A stretch of 64,000 nt of DNA from Phycisphaerae bacterium (lineage in GTDB: Bacteria > Planctomycetota > Phycisphaerae > Phycisphaerales > UBA1924): positions 428,916-492,915 of the forward strand of contig JAUIES010000003.1 of the NCBI GenBank assembly GCA_030429705.1, written 5' to 3'. The translations under genes were made by a program, and so were the position numbers. The notes beneath the pieces are model-generated. The model searched no databases, had not been told where the DNA came from, and was given only the letters and a program-made list of their open reading frames with translations. Position 1 is the stretch's first letter. Each line of letters starts with the position of its first letter. Below are positions 53,265 through 63,279 of this stretch, one piece after another.

Positions 53265-53318
53265 CTGTACAACACCGCACACGACTCGGAAGTGTTGCAT
53301 TCGATACGCTGTCTCGCC

Positions 53319-54686
53319 ATGGCCCGCCGTTTTCGACCATTCACGAGTCTGCCAAACCCGCGCGAAGTGTTCGCTTGGGCAATGTATGACCTTGCGAATC
53401 AGTCATTCACGCTGCTCATGATCACGCTTTTGTTCCCGATCTATTTCAAAGATGTGATCGTGGGTCAGGTTGCGCCCGTTGCTTCGGGTGCTGCGATGAC
53501 AGGCACCGGGCGCGGTGATTCACTCTGGTCGATCGCTGGCGGAGTGAGTTTATTCATCGTTGTACTCGCTTCACCGTTCGTGGGCGCGGCTGCGGATGCG
53601 TACGGGCTCAAGAAGCGGTTGCTGATGACGACCGGCGCGTTTTGTGCATTGCTCACGATCGGGCTTTCGTTCATGGGTCCAAATCAAGTCGTATTCGCGA
53701 TGGTCGCGTTCATGCTCGCCAACATTGCGTACCAACTCGGCGAGAACTTGCTCGCTGGCTTTTTGCCAGAGATATCAACGCCTCGCAACATCGGCCGCGT
53801 CAGCGCGACCGGTTGGGCATTTGGGTATGCGGGCGCTCTGGTGTTGCAGATCGTGATCGTGGTTGCGATGCTGGCACTGGGTCTGAAAGACACTTCCAAG
53901 TGGCCGGTGTTCTTTGTGCTCGCCGGTGTGTGGTTCTTGCTTGGGATGATGCCGCCGGCGTTGTGGTTGCACGAGACGAAGCCTCGCCATGCATCCAGCG
54001 GTCGCAATCTGATATCCGCCACGCTTGCTCGAACGGCTGAAACGGTTCGTCGAGCGACGGAGTATCGGCAGTTGGCGCGTTTTCTGATCGCGTTCTTTGT
54101 CTATGCCCTTGGTGTCCAGGCGATCATCTATTTTGCGGGTGTGATTGCCAAAGACTTTGGCATGGGTGATGTCAAACTGATGATGTTTGCGCTGCAACTC
54201 AGTGTGACAGCCGGCATCGGCGCCATCGCAACCGGGTTGTATCAGGACAAGATCGGCGCCAAGACAACCGTGTTCGTGTTTCTGGGTGTCTGGATTGTGA
54301 CCGCGATCGGCTTGTTGGCGCTGTCGCTCATCCCGAACGATCTGCGCGAGGCAAATCAATGGGCGTTTTGGGTGGTGGGCAACGGGGTTGGTCTCGGGCT
54401 CGGTGGCATCGGGACGGCGAGCCGATCGATGGTCGGCTTGTTCACGCCCAAGCAACGCACCGCCGAGTTTTTCGGGCTTTGGGGCATGACCTACAAGATG
54501 GCGGGCGCGATCGGCGTGTTGTCATTCGGGCAGGTCCGCGCTCAACTCGGCGATTCGAAGTCGATGATGTTGCTGCTGGGGTTCTTCGTGGCCGGGATGT
54601 TGTTGCTGCTGCGTGTCAACTCGGCTGCGGGCATGCGTGCGGCTCGCCGGGCCGAGCGCCGCGAGTCGCACGCGGAGTCGGCATAG
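53319..54686 (+). CDS. MFS transporter, UMF1/Atg22-like
   Basis: 455 residues from the ATG of MARRFRPF; an in-frame GTG nine codons upstream lacks a ribosome-binding site. About twelve membrane segments span the protein. The entry motif WAMYDLANQSFTLLMITLLFPIYF corresponds to the WxxYDWANSAFxT motif of the UMF1 (Atg22-related) family of the major facilitator superfamily. In yeast Atg22 exports amino acids from the vacuole; bacterial substrates are unknown. The following gene, trpB, begins nine bases after the stop, so the pair is cotranscribed; an amino-acid substrate would fit (inference). Confidence 0.9.
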   Translation: MARRFRPFTSLPNPREVFAWAMYDLANQSFTLLMITLLFPIYFKDVIVGQVAPVASGAAMTGTGRGDSLWSIAGGVSLFIVVLASPFVGAAADAYGLKKRLLMTTGAFCALLTIGLSFMGPNQVVFAMVAFMLANIAYQLGENLLAGFLPEISTPRNIGRVSATGWAFGYAGALVLQIVIVVAMLALGLKDTSKWPVFFVLAGVWFLLGMMPPALWLHETKPRHASSGRNLISATLARTAETVRRATEYRQLARFLIAFFVYALGVQAIIYFAGVIAKDFGMGDVKLMMFALQLSVTAGIGAIATGLYQDKIGAKTTVFVFLGVWIVTAIGLLALSLIPNDLREANQWAFWVVGNGVGLGLGGIGTASRSMVGLFTPKQRTAEFFGLWGMTYKMAGAIGVLSFGQVRAQLGDSKSMMLLLGFFVAGMLLLLRVNSAAGMRAARRAERRESHAESA

Positions 54687-54695
54687 GCTTCGGCT

Positions 54696-56072
54696 ATGAC
54701 AGAGACCACTCAAAACGCCGGCGAAGCACCAGGCGAACAGGCAGTCGAAGAACGGCGCATTTCTGATTACCCGACCCGCGAGGGGCGGTTTGGCGTCTAT
54801 GGCGGTGCGTATGTGCCAGAGACGCTGGTGTTTGCACTGGAAGAACTCATCGAAACCTACCGCAGCATCCGTGAGAACGAGCAATTCTGGGCGGAGTTGC
54901 GCGAGTTGCTGCGCACCTGGGTCGGCCGTCCGACCCCGCTTTATGGCGCGAATGGGTTGACGCGACATATTCGCTCCAGGTCTGGCAAAGACAAAGGGGC
55001 CAAGATCTGGCTCAAACGCGAAGACCTGGCGCACACCGGTGCGCACAAGATCAACAACGCACTGGGTCAAGCCATGCTCGCGGTCAAGATGGGCAAGACC
55101 CGGATCATCGCCGAAACAGGTGCCGGCCAACACGGTGTGGCGACCGCCACAGCGTGTGCGCACCTCGGGCTCGCGTGTGATATCTATATGGGATCTGAAG
55201 ACGCACGCCGACAGAAACTCAATGTGGTCCGCATGCAGATGCTCGGCGCTCGCGTGATCGAGGTTGACTCGGGTTCTCGAACACTCAAGGACGCGACCAA
55301 CGAAGCGATGCGTGACTGGATGGGTTCGGTCGAGACGACGCATTACATCATCGGTTCGGTTGTTGGTCCGCACCCATTTCCCGCGATTGTGCGCGAGTTT
55401 CAGTCGGTCATTGGGCGTGAAGCGATGGCGCAGTCATTGCGTGCGATGGGTCAGATGCCGGATGTGATCGTTGCGTGTGTCGGTGGGGGGTCGAATGCTG
55501 CAGGGATTTTCTACCCCATGATCGAAGAAGAGATTCGGATGATCGGTGTCGAAGCGGGAGGCGAATCGAGTGACGCGGGTCGGCACGCCGCGCCGCTTTC
55601 GCTTGGGTCGCCGGGTATTTTGCATGGGTCGATGAGTTATGTGTTGCAGGATGAGTCGGGTCAAACTTCCGAAGCCCATAGTTGCTCAGCCGGGCTCGAT
55701 TATCCCGGTGTTGGACCGGAGCACAGTTTCTGGAAAGATCAGGGGCGCGTCGAGTATTGTGCGGTGACTGATCAACAGGCGCTCGATGCATTTCTGCTGC
55801 TTTCGCGGACGGAAGGGATCGTGCCGGCTCTGGAGACCTCGCATGCCATTGCCAAAGCGGTCGAGTTGGCTGGTGAAGAATCGAAGGATGCGAACATACT
55901 GGTGAATCTGTCAGGCCGGGGCGACAAGGATGTTGAAGAGGCGCTGCGACTGATGGGCGGCGAGGTGAAGCCGAGCGAAATGCGTCGCGTGCAACGCAAC
56001 CGACGCAAGGACAAGAAACGAGATGGCGATCGGAACGCGGGCAAGTCGCAGCCAGATGGCAAAGAATCCTGA
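54696..56072 (+). CDS. trpB: Tryptophan synthase beta chain
   Basis: 458 residues, about 60 longer than a usual TrpB. TrpB joins indole and serine to tryptophan with pyridoxal phosphate. The PLP lysine is K118 in [10 protein letters not shown]; the phosphate loop is [12 protein letters not shown], and [15 protein letters not shown] and [13 protein letters not shown] are typical of TrpB1. The extra length is an N-terminal extension (about 1-20) and a C-terminal basic tail (about 428-458) rich in Arg, Lys, Asp and Gln. trpA is not adjacent, and trpF lies 2.6 kb away on the same strand but in a different unit. A hairpin terminator follows. Confidence 0.97.
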   Translation: MTETTQNAGEAPGEQAVEERRISDYPTREGRFGVYGGAYVPETLVFALEELIETYRSIRENEQFWAELRELLRTWVGRPTPLYGANGLTRHIRSRSGKDKGAKIWLKREDLAHTGAHKINNALGQAMLAVKMGKTRIIAETGAGQHGVATATACAHLGLACDIYMGSEDARRQKLNVVRMQMLGARVIEVDSGSRTLKDATNEAMRDWMGSVETTHYIIGSVVGPHPFPAIVREFQSVIGREAMAQSLRAMGQMPDVIVACVGGGSNAAGIFYPMIEEEIRMIGVEAGGESSDAGRHAAPLSLGSPGILHGSMSYVLQDESGQTSEAHSCSAGLDYPGVGPEHSFWKDQGRVEYCAVTDQQALDAFLLLSRTEGIVPALETSHAIAKAVELAGEESKDANILVNLSGRGDKDVEEALRLMGGEVKPSEMRRVQRNRRKDKKRDGDRNAGKSQPDGKES

Positions 56073-56104
56073 TCTCGCGTCGGTTCTCACCGCTCGATCC
56101 AGAA

Positions 56105-56138
56105 GAAAAGCCAGCCCTTCCTCGGGCTGGCTCTTTTG
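56105..56138. terminator. Bidirectional terminator between trpB and citrate synthase
   Basis: A 9-bp stem (56109-56117 with 56124-56132) and short loop are flanked by CTTTTGTT on the plus strand and, read from the other side, by TTTTCTTC. It serves both converging genes. Confidence 0.85.
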
Positions 56139-56164
56139 TTGTTGATCACGGCGATCGTTGCTTG

Positions 56165-57295
56165 TTACCGCTGATTCATGGGTGTATAGGGCACTTCGTG
56201 CTTACCGATATATTCGGCGCTGGGGCGATAGAGGCGGTTGTCTTCGAGTTGTTCGATGATGTGTCCGCTCCAGCCGCCGAGGCGTGAGAGCGCGAACATC
56301 GGTGTGAACAGATCGAGTTTGAGACCGATGCAGTGGTAGGTGGTCGCGCTGTAGAAGTCGACATTCGGATAGATGCCCTTCGCACCGACCTCGCGTTCCA
56401 TGATCTCTTCGATGCGGTGACTCTTGTTGTAGAGGTCCATGTTGCCGGTGTCTTCAGCGAGTTGCTTGGCAAGGGCCTGCAGAGCGTTGGCACGCGGGTC
56501 TTTGGTCTTGTAGACGCGGTGACCAAATCCCATGATCTTGTCTTTGCGTTCGAGGCGACCCATGACGAAAGATTCGACATCATCGACGCTGTCGATTTCG
56601 CCGAGCATTTTCATCACGCCTTCGTTGGCGCCGCCGTGTAATGGTCCGCGCAATGAACCGATGGCGCCAGTGATGGCGGAATACACATCGGAGAGCGTGG
56701 AGATGATCGAACGGGCGGAGAAAGTCGAGTTATTCAAGCCGTGGTCAGCGTGCAGGATCATGCAGATATCGAACGCGCGGGCCATGGTCTCGGTCGGCTT
56801 TTCGCCATTGAGCATGTAGAGGAAGTTCTCGGCAAACGACATGCCCGGTTGAGGTGCGATTGGGTCCAGGCCGCGACGATAACGGTCGAATGTGGCGACG
56901 ATGCTCGGTGCGTAACCGAGGATGTTGATCGATTTTTCGCGTGCGGCTTCGACCGAGTTTGCGTTCGGGTCTTCGTCGTACATCGCGAGACTGCTCACCA
57001 TCGTGCGAAGCATGTGCATGGGCTCAGCGGTCTTCGGGAGTCTCCGGATCTCTTCAACGATCGCGGCGGGAAGCGCGAATCGCTTGGCGAGGTCTTTGCT
57101 GAATGCATCCAGTTCGTCCTGTTTGGGCAGACGCTTGTTCCAGAGGAGGAAGACGGTCTCTTCGAAGGTGCTCTTGGTGCTCAAGTCTCCGATCGCGATA
57201 CCGACATATTCGAGGATGCCCTTCTGGCCATCAATATGCGACATCTCGGTCTGGGCGGCAACGATACCTTCGAGTCCCTTGACATAGGTGCTCAT
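56165..57295 (-). CDS. gltA: Citrate synthase
   Basis: 376 residues, the short form typical of Gram-positive-type or methylcitrate/citrate synthases rather than the 430-residue NADH-sensitive form. Catalytic residues are His near 220 (GPLHGGANEG), His near 259 (MGFGHRVYK) and Asp near 312 (NVDFYSATTY). GLEGIVAAQTEMSHIDGQKG is the family N-terminus. It condenses oxaloacetate and acetyl-CoA in the TCA cycle; a 2-methylcitrate role cannot be excluded but no prp genes are nearby. It is divergent from the rhomboid gene. Confidence 0.95.
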   Translation of the reverse strand: MSTYVKGLEGIVAAQTEMSHIDGQKGILEYVGIAIGDLSTKSTFEETVFLLWNKRLPKQDELDAFSKDLAKRFALPAAIVEEIRRLPKTAEPMHMLRTMVSSLAMYDEDPNANSVEAAREKSINILGYAPSIVATFDRYRRGLDPIAPQPGMSFAENFLYMLNGEKPTETMARAFDICMILHADHGLNNSTFSARSIISTLSDVYSAITGAIGSLRGPLHGGANEGVMKMLGEIDSVDDVESFVMGRLERKDKIMGFGHRVYKTKDPRANALQALAKQLAEDTGNMDLYNKSHRIEEIMEREVGAKGIYPNVDFYSATTYHCIGLKLDLFTPMFALSRLGGWSGHIIEQLEDNRLYRPSAEYIGKHEVPYTPMNQR

Positions 57296-57457
57296 GTGGA
57301 TTCCTTCTTGATGCTGTCTCCGCTTCGTCCCACGCTTCGGTCACGGTGCGGTATGTGCTGACACTGCCCCGATGGGCATTTGGGGAAAGGACTATAGAAC
57401 GCACCATTGCGGCGCTCAACACCGAGAGCGTTGCGATCGGTTTTCCTACCATGGGCC

Positions 57458-58624
57458 GTGATTATCCCGCTTGGAACAGAACTGACGCTTCCGCGTCGGC
57501 CCATTGTGACACAATTGCTTGTGTTTGCGTGTGTCGCGGTCCACCTTGCGATGTACGCCCTCGACCGGACCAATCCGGAGCAGGCGAGACAAGTCTTGCA
57601 GTTTGGCTGGGTGCAAGGCGGTGACGGGTTTCACTGGTGGGGTTTGGTGACGAGCGCTTTTCTGCATGGCGGGTGGATGCACCTGGCGGGGAACATGGTG
57701 TTTCTGTGGGTTTTCGGCCCGAGTGTCGAGAGCCGATTCGGGCGATTCGGGTTCCTTGGGTTCTATCTTGCCGGAGCGGCGGTCTCGGGAGGCGCGCATG
57801 CTCTGCTCGAATCGAGCCCTGCGGTGGGCGCTTCTGGAGCCATCGCAGCGGTGACTGGTTCATTTATTGTCTCGTTCCCGCAAACGCGTGTGAAAGTGCT
57901 GTGGTTGATTGGGTTTGTGGTCATGCAGGCACCCGCGTGGTGGGTCATTGGACTCGGGGTCTTGTGGAGCCTGTTTGCAACTGGGCTCGGGGTTGATTCG
58001 GGTGTTGCGCATATTGCCCATCTCGCGGGCTATGTCTGGGGCATCGGGCTCACCATGCTGCTGATCGGGGTCCATGTGTTTCCGAGACAGCCTTACGACT
58101 TGTTCACAGCGCTTCGTCAGGCCAAGCGTCGGCGTGACTTGCGTTCGGCTGCCGAGACCGCGCGATCACCAGCACGCGTCGCTGCTCGGTTAGAACCGAT
58201 GGACCCGCGTGCGAACGCGATCGCACTGGCACGCGCTGAGGTTTCTGTGTTGGTGGAATCGCAAAACCTCGACGAAGCGGCGGCCACCTATACCACGATG
58301 ATGACCAAGTACGACGATGCATCGGTTGCACTCCGGACCATGCCCAGGCAGACGCAGTATGCGATCGCGACGCACTTGTATGGGGCTGGTCAATTTGGTG
58401 AGGCAGTCGATGCGTTCAGTCTATTGCTCGAGGTGTATCCTGGTGATGCTGAGGCGGATCAGATACGAGTCTTGATGGCGCGGGCGCTCGTGAGGCACCT
58501 CGGGCGACCGGCAGAGGCGGCCGGGCTGCTCGATCAAGTCATCGAGTCTGGGCGGACGGACGAAGTTCAAAAACTGGCAGAGCGCGAGCGGGCGCAGATC
58601 GCGTCGCCACAAAACTCGGCGTGA
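57458..58624 (+). CDS. Rhomboid intramembrane serine protease with C-terminal helical repeats
   Basis: 388 residues from GTG at 57458 (MIIPLGTELTLPRRP matches related rhomboid N-termini); a TTG at 57407 is possible but poor. Six or more membrane helices cover residues 18-215. The GxSG site is GASGAIAA with Ser126, and the paired His is His188 in AHIAHLAGYVWG; GGWMHLAGNMVFLWVFGP is the loop-1/helix-2 signature. Rhomboids cut transmembrane substrates inside the bilayer. After residue 230 comes a soluble, Ala/Arg-rich helical region with TPR-like units (QTQYAIATHLYGAGQFGEAV). A TATAGA at 57393 may be the -10 element. trpF begins 14 bp after the stop. Confidence 0.92.
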   Translation: MIIPLGTELTLPRRPIVTQLLVFACVAVHLAMYALDRTNPEQARQVLQFGWVQGGDGFHWWGLVTSAFLHGGWMHLAGNMVFLWVFGPSVESRFGRFGFLGFYLAGAAVSGGAHALLESSPAVGASGAIAAVTGSFIVSFPQTRVKVLWLIGFVVMQAPAWWVIGLGVLWSLFATGLGVDSGVAHIAHLAGYVWGIGLTMLLIGVHVFPRQPYDLFTALRQAKRRRDLRSAAETARSPARVAARLEPMDPRANAIALARAEVSVLVESQNLDEAAATYTTMMTKYDDASVALRTMPRQTQYAIATHLYGAGQFGEAVDAFSLLLEVYPGDAEADQIRVLMARALVRHLGRPAEAAGLLDQVIESGRTDEVQKLAERERAQIASPQNSA

Positions 58625-58638
58625 AAAAAGGACTACCA

Positions 58639-59280
58639 ATGTCGAGAACACGAATCAAAATCTGCGGTTTGCGAGATGAAGCATCGGTCGAAGTCGCTGT
58701 GGCGTGTGGCGCCGACGCTGTCGGCTTCGTGCTCGTGCCGGAATCGCCGCGATACATCGAGCCCGAACGGGCAGCCGAGTTGATGTGCATGCTGCCCCCG
58801 CTGGTCACGGCTGTTGGAGTCATCCAGAACCTGAGCGTTGACGAATTCTGCGATCTGGAACAGCGATTCCCTGCTCCCCTGATGCAGTTGCATGGTACGG
58901 AGAGCGCGAAGACTGTCGAGGCGTGCGGGCCGGGGGTTGTCAAAGGGTTTCGGTTCGATGCCACGACCATCGTTGACGAACTTGCGCGGTGGGATGAGAT
59001 CGATGAAGTTGACGCGATGCTGATCGATGGGTCGGCGGGCGGCGCGGGCATCGCGTTTGACTGGACACAACTGAAGCCTTTGCTCGAACCGATTCGAACG
59101 CCGATTATCGTGGCGGGGGGGTTGTCGCCCGACAATGTTGCAGATGCCATTCGAGAGATTCGTCCGTACGCTGTTGATGTGTCGAGCGGTGTCGAGATTG
59201 CGCCGGGGGTGAAAGACCCGCATCGAATCGAGGCGTTCTGCCGAGCAGTGCGCGACGCTGACGCGTGTGCAGATGGCTGA
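58639..59280 (+). CDS. trpF: Phosphoribosylanthranilate isomerase
   Basis: 213 residues from the ATG preceded by AAAGGA; an in-frame GTG overlaps the rhomboid stop and is less likely. TrpF isomerises phosphoribosylanthranilate in tryptophan synthesis. RIKICGLRDEASV carries the catalytic Cys, LMQLHGTE the expected strand, MLIDGSAGGAG the catalytic Asp and phosphate site, and PIIVAGGLSPDNV followed by YAVDVSSGVEIAPGVKD the C-terminal phosphate loops. It is cotranscribed with the rhomboid gene, an association with no obvious functional reason. Confidence 0.96.
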   Translation: MSRTRIKICGLRDEASVEVAVACGADAVGFVLVPESPRYIEPERAAELMCMLPPLVTAVGVIQNLSVDEFCDLEQRFPAPLMQLHGTESAKTVEACGPGVVKGFRFDATTIVDELARWDEIDEVDAMLIDGSAGGAGIAFDWTQLKPLLEPIRTPIIVAGGLSPDNVADAIREIRPYAVDVSSGVEIAPGVKDPHRIEAFCRAVRDADACADG

Positions 59281-59316
59281 AACTCGAGTTGGATCGCAAA
59301 GGTGTCTGGTCCGCGC

Positions 59317-59349
59317 AGAAAAAAGGCGGGGACTGCGTTGTCCCCGCCG
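59317..59349 (-). terminator. Rho-independent terminator of the 774-residue dockerin protein gene
   Basis: Minus-strand stem GGCGGGGAC/GTCCCCGCC (59325-59333 with 59340-59348) with a six-base loop, followed by TTTTTTCTG. On the plus strand it can also stop transcription from trpF, though without a strong T-run. Confidence 0.88.
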
Positions 59350-59372
59350 TGAATCCATGCATGGTCATCCCG

Positions 59373-61697
59373 TTATGGACAGCCGTTGGCAAACTTGCTG
59401 AGGAATGTCTGCGCGTCGAAGAAGTCGAGTTGGCCGTCGTCGTTGAAGTCGGCAGCCATGTCGGCGTTGCTGAACAGACCCAGGAACTCCTGGACATCGA
59501 AGAAGTCGAGATCGCCATCGTTGTTCAGGTCGGCTTCGCAAACAACCGGGTCATCACAGACATTCAAGAGCGATGTGATGGTGTTGCTGAGCAGATTGGC
59601 AACAACAACATCTTCACGGAGGCTGCCGTCAAGATCAGCGACCGCGATGCCGATCGGGCCGTCTCCGACCGGGAACTTGCCGTCGGTGGTGAAGGTACCT
59701 GTGCGGTCATTGAACAGAATGCCCATTTCGTCTGAGTCAAAGTCGACGAAGATGATGTCGCGGTCGCCGTCGCGGTCGATGTCGATCAGTGCTGCGTCAT
59801 AACTGCTTGACCCACCTGGGAAGGCAGCCGAGACTGAGAACATGCCGATACCGTTGTTGCGGAGCCGGCTGACTGTTCCTGCGACGCGGTTGGCGACGAT
59901 GATGTCCTTGTCGAGATCGGTATCAATATCACCGACCGCCAGGCCGCTCGGGCCTTCGCCAACGGCGTAGTTTGAAGCGGCTGCGAAAGTGCCGTCGCCG
60001 ATACCGTGAAGTACGCTGACGCTGTCACCGATCAGATTGGAAACGATAACATCGGGAACTTCGTCACCAGACACATCGACGACTGCAATGTCCTGCGGGC
60101 CATCGCCGGTGGCGTAGTCGACTGCTGCGGCGAAGGTGCCATCGCCGTTGTTCATGAGCACGCTAATGGTGTCACCAATATGGTTGGTGGTTACGACATC
60201 GATTGATCCATCATCATCGAGATCGCCGGTTGCCACACCAGTCGGTGCGGCTCCTGCTGCATAGTTGACGGGTGCAGCGAACACACCTCCGCCGTTATTC
60301 ATCAGGACCTGAATCCCTTCGAGCGTGTTGGCGGTCACGATGTCGATGAATGTGTCACCGTTGAAGTCGGCGGCTGCGATTGCGACAGTGTCCGAGCCAG
60401 CGGGTAACGAAATGCCGTCGTTCAAGGTGCCCGATCCGTTGCTCAGATAGAGCATGACACTCCCGCCACTTGCGTTCGAAACAGCGATGTCGTCGTCGCC
60501 GTCATTGTCAAAGTCTGCGGCGATCAAGCCTGAGGGCGATCCATCGGCGGCATGGGTCATCGGTGCCGCAAATCCAAAAGGCCCACGATTGACGATCAGG
60601 CATGCTTCGCTGTCGTGGAAGTTCACGACGGCGAGATCTGGATCGGCATCAACATCAAAGTCACCCATGGCGAGCGCAATCGTGCCATTGCCTGCTTCGT
60701 GGTGCGTGGCATCGGCGAAGGTGGCATCGCCGTTGTTGGAGAGGAAACTGACGCTGTCACCAAGCCAGTTCGCGACCGCGAGATCGAGGTCGGTGTCGCC
60801 ATCGGCATCACCGATGACGATGGCGCGAGGCCAATCGCCGACTGCAAAGGCTGCTTGTGAACCAAACACACCCGCACCGTCATTGGTGAAGATCTGAATC
60901 GTGTCGGCGTTCGGTGTGCACAGCGCCAGATCGAGGTCGGTGTCGCCATCGAGATCGCCGAGAGCCGCGAACACTGGTTGGTCGCCAACTGCCAGATTGA
61001 CGGGTGCCGCGAAAGTGCCATCGCCGTTGTTGAGCAGAATGGCAGCATTCATGTCGTTGCGAACAGCGACGACCATGTCGATATCCGTATCACCGTCAAC
61101 ATCACCGACAGCGACTGACCACGGCGCGTCGCCGACGGCATAATCGACGGAAGCAGCGAGTGAGCCGTCGCCGTTGTTGATAAGAACGCTTGCGCTGTCG
61201 CCATTGAGATTTGCAGTGAGGACATCCATGTTGCCGTCACCATTCACATCTGCGGTTGCGGCTGACCATGGTCGAAAGCCCGCAGCATATGTACCGATGA
61301 CTGCAAATGTGCCCCCGTCGTTTCGAATGACCGTGACTGAACTGCCGAGGTTGTTGGCGACGACGATGTCGAGGTCGGTATCGCCGTCCATATCGACCAC
61401 GCACACGGACTGTGGTTTGTCGCCGACTGTGACTTCGATGCCGGGCGCGAATCCGCGCAGACCATCCGAGAAGAGGATGGAGACCGTGTCATCGTTTGCG
61501 TTGGCGATGATCATGTCATCGATGCCATCGCCATTGACATCACCGGCTGCGACCCCATACGGACCTGAGCCAGACAGAAATTTCTGCCCCGCGAACATTG
61601 GCGCGTCACAAGGTGCGTCTGCGAACGCGGAACACGCAAGGGCCCCGGTGAGTAAGGCCAGCAACTGACCAGCGGGGGTGTGCAACTGATTCGACAT
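59373..61697 (-). CDS. Secreted FG-GAP/VCBS repeat protein with GC-type dockerin tail
   Basis: 774 residues. A signal peptide (about 1-26, ending SAFA) is followed by at least fourteen repeats of about 45-48 residues, each with a calcium loop such as DVNGDGIDD, DMDGDTDLD or DFDNDGDDD and the phrase SVLxNNGDGTFA. Together they would form two seven-bladed propellers. The final 54 residues are a GC-type dockerin with two intact EF-like loops (DLNNDGDLDFFD and DFNDDGQLDFFD) and end in FANGCP. A GGAGTGGAG ribosome-binding site precedes the ATG. Such proteins are probably held at the cell surface by a dockerin partner; none is in the window. Confidence 0.92.
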   Translation of the reverse strand: MSNQLHTPAGQLLALLTGALACSAFADAPCDAPMFAGQKFLSGSGPYGVAAGDVNGDGIDDMIIANANDDTVSILFSDGLRGFAPGIEVTVGDKPQSVCVVDMDGDTDLDIVVANNLGSSVTVIRNDGGTFAVIGTYAAGFRPWSAATADVNGDGNMDVLTANLNGDSASVLINNGDGSLAASVDYAVGDAPWSVAVGDVDGDTDIDMVVAVRNDMNAAILLNNGDGTFAAPVNLAVGDQPVFAALGDLDGDTDLDLALCTPNADTIQIFTNDGAGVFGSQAAFAVGDWPRAIVIGDADGDTDLDLAVANWLGDSVSFLSNNGDATFADATHHEAGNGTIALAMGDFDVDADPDLAVVNFHDSEACLIVNRGPFGFAAPMTHAADGSPSGLIAADFDNDGDDDIAVSNASGGSVMLYLSNGSGTLNDGISLPAGSDTVAIAAADFNGDTFIDIVTANTLEGIQVLMNNGGGVFAAPVNYAAGAAPTGVATGDLDDDGSIDVVTTNHIGDTISVLMNNGDGTFAAAVDYATGDGPQDIAVVDVSGDEVPDVIVSNLIGDSVSVLHGIGDGTFAAASNYAVGEGPSGLAVGDIDTDLDKDIIVANRVAGTVSRLRNNGIGMFSVSAAFPGGSSSYDAALIDIDRDGDRDIIFVDFDSDEMGILFNDRTGTFTTDGKFPVGDGPIGIAVADLDGSLREDVVVANLLSNTITSLLNVCDDPVVCEADLNNDGDLDFFDVQEFLGLFSNADMAADFNDDGQLDFFDAQTFLSKFANGCP

Positions 61698-61751
61698 ATC
61701 TCCACTCCAATCCTAAGCGACCACGAAACATGAGTGCCTCAACACTCTGCC

Positions 61752-61757
61752 TGTCAA
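61752..61757 (-). promoter_or_regulatory. Possible -35 element of the dockerin protein gene
   Basis: A consensus TTGACA lies on the minus strand 55 bp before the start codon; the -10 region at suitable spacing is poor (ACTCAT or CTCATG), so this is a weak call. Confidence 0.3.
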
Positions 61758-61852
61758 GTACATACGACAGGGTTCGGATACTACCCCCATGTGGGTGCAA
61801 TGGTTCTGTCCGAATTCGTTTTTCAATCGGATTGTTGAGCGGAATGGACCGG

Positions 61853-63154
61853 TTATGCACGCGAGGCTGTGGTCGCGACCCGAGCGATATCGGTCCGCAT
61901 CTGCATGCCGGCAAAGTGGATTGCACCGGCCGCTTGGTAAGCCCGCTCGCGCGCGGTCGCCAGATCCGGTCCTGTGCCGACGACATTCAGGACACGCCCT
62001 CCAGCCGTCACAAGTTGACCTTGTTCGTTCGTCGCGGTGCCTGCATGCAGCACCCTCACGCCGGGGACGGATTCGGCTTCGGTCAGGCTCGAGATCGGAA
62101 CGCCCGTGACTGGTTTCTCCGGGTAACCTTCGGATGCGAGGACCAGACACACAGACGATTGTGATTGCCAGGTGATATCGATCTCATCGAGCGTTCCTCG
62201 GGCGGCGGCTTCGAGTAAATCGATGGCGTCCGATTCGAGTTGTGCCATCAACACCTGGCATTCGGGGTCTCCAAACCTGACATTAAACTCAAGGACTTTG
62301 GGCCCTGACGGAGTCAACATGAGTCCTGCGTAAAGGACGCCTCGAAACTCGGCGTCTTCTCGGCGCATGGCATCGACCGTTGGAACCAGAATCTCGCGTT
62401 CGATGCGTTCCATGAGTGATTCGTTGATGGTGGTCGCGGGACAAAACGCACCCATGCCACCGGTGTTTGGTCCGCGGTCATCATCGCGCAGCCGTTTATG
62501 GTCTTGACACGGTGGAAGCACGAGGATGTTTTTGCCATCAACGAGTGCCAGCATCGAGCATTCCGGGCCGGCGAGTCGTTCTTCGATGATGACTGAGTTG
62601 CCGGCATCGCCGAACACGCGTTGACGCATGATCTGATCGACCGCGTCGATGGCTTCAGCGTTTGATTCACACACGAATACGCCCTTGCCCTTCGCGAGTC
62701 CGGCAGCTTTGACGACGGGTGGTTCATTGCGCGTCTGGATGTACGCGACTGCAGAATCTGCGTCGTCAAAGACGCGCGATTCGGCGGTGGGGATCGACGC
62801 AGCACGCATGATGTGTTTCGCCCAGGCTTTGTCGGCTTCGAGTTTGGCAGCCGCCTTGGACGGTCCAAACACGAGGCGGTTCGGGGAGGCGAGTGCGTCG
62901 GCGAACCCCTCGGCGAGTGGGTCTTCAGGACCGATGACAACGAGACCAATGTCGTTGTGATCGCAGAACTGTTCAAGTCGATAAATTTCACGGATGTCGA
63001 CCGGGACATCAACGGGCGAACCAAGTGCCCGTAAACCAGGGTTATTGGCGTGTGTCACCCATAGTTTCCCGAGTCGTGGCGACCGTGCGATGGCGTGCGC
63101 AAGGGCATGTTCTCGTCCGCCGCCACCGATCAAAAGCACATTTATCGTGTCCAT
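61853..63154 (-). CDS. purD: Phosphoribosylamine-glycine ligase (GAR synthetase)
   Basis: 433 residues from the ATG of MDTINVLLIGGGG; 67 upstream codons are open but show no similarity. PurD joins phosphoribosylamine and glycine with ATP in purine synthesis. GGGGREHALAHAIARSP is the N-terminal signature, VVIGPEDPLAEGFADAL follows, PPVVKAAGLAKGKGVFVC is the ATP-grasp lysine loop, and DHKRLRDDDRGPNTGGMGAF and LEFNVRFGDPECQVLM are the family's diagnostic blocks. It is divergent from tRNA-fMet across 164 bp. Confidence 0.97.
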   Translation of the reverse strand: MDTINVLLIGGGGREHALAHAIARSPRLGKLWVTHANNPGLRALGSPVDVPVDIREIYRLEQFCDHNDIGLVVIGPEDPLAEGFADALASPNRLVFGPSKAAAKLEADKAWAKHIMRAASIPTAESRVFDDADSAVAYIQTRNEPPVVKAAGLAKGKGVFVCESNAEAIDAVDQIMRQRVFGDAGNSVIIEERLAGPECSMLALVDGKNILVLPPCQDHKRLRDDDRGPNTGGMGAFCPATTINESLMERIEREILVPTVDAMRREDAEFRGVLYAGLMLTPSGPKVLEFNVRFGDPECQVLMAQLESDAIDLLEAAARGTLDEIDITWQSQSSVCLVLASEGYPEKPVTGVPISSLTEAESVPGVRVLHAGTATNEQGQLVTAGGRVLNVVGTGPDLATARERAYQAAGAIHFAGMQMRTDIARVATTASRA

Positions 63155-63279
63155 CCTGCATGGTAGGTCGTCCGTGTTCGACCGCGGGTCTTCATTGAAG
63201 CAGGTCATTCGAACAGATCGAAAATGTGTCTGGTTTGATCGCGTTGGGCTGCCCATGAGCGGGAATAGGCTCCAAATTA

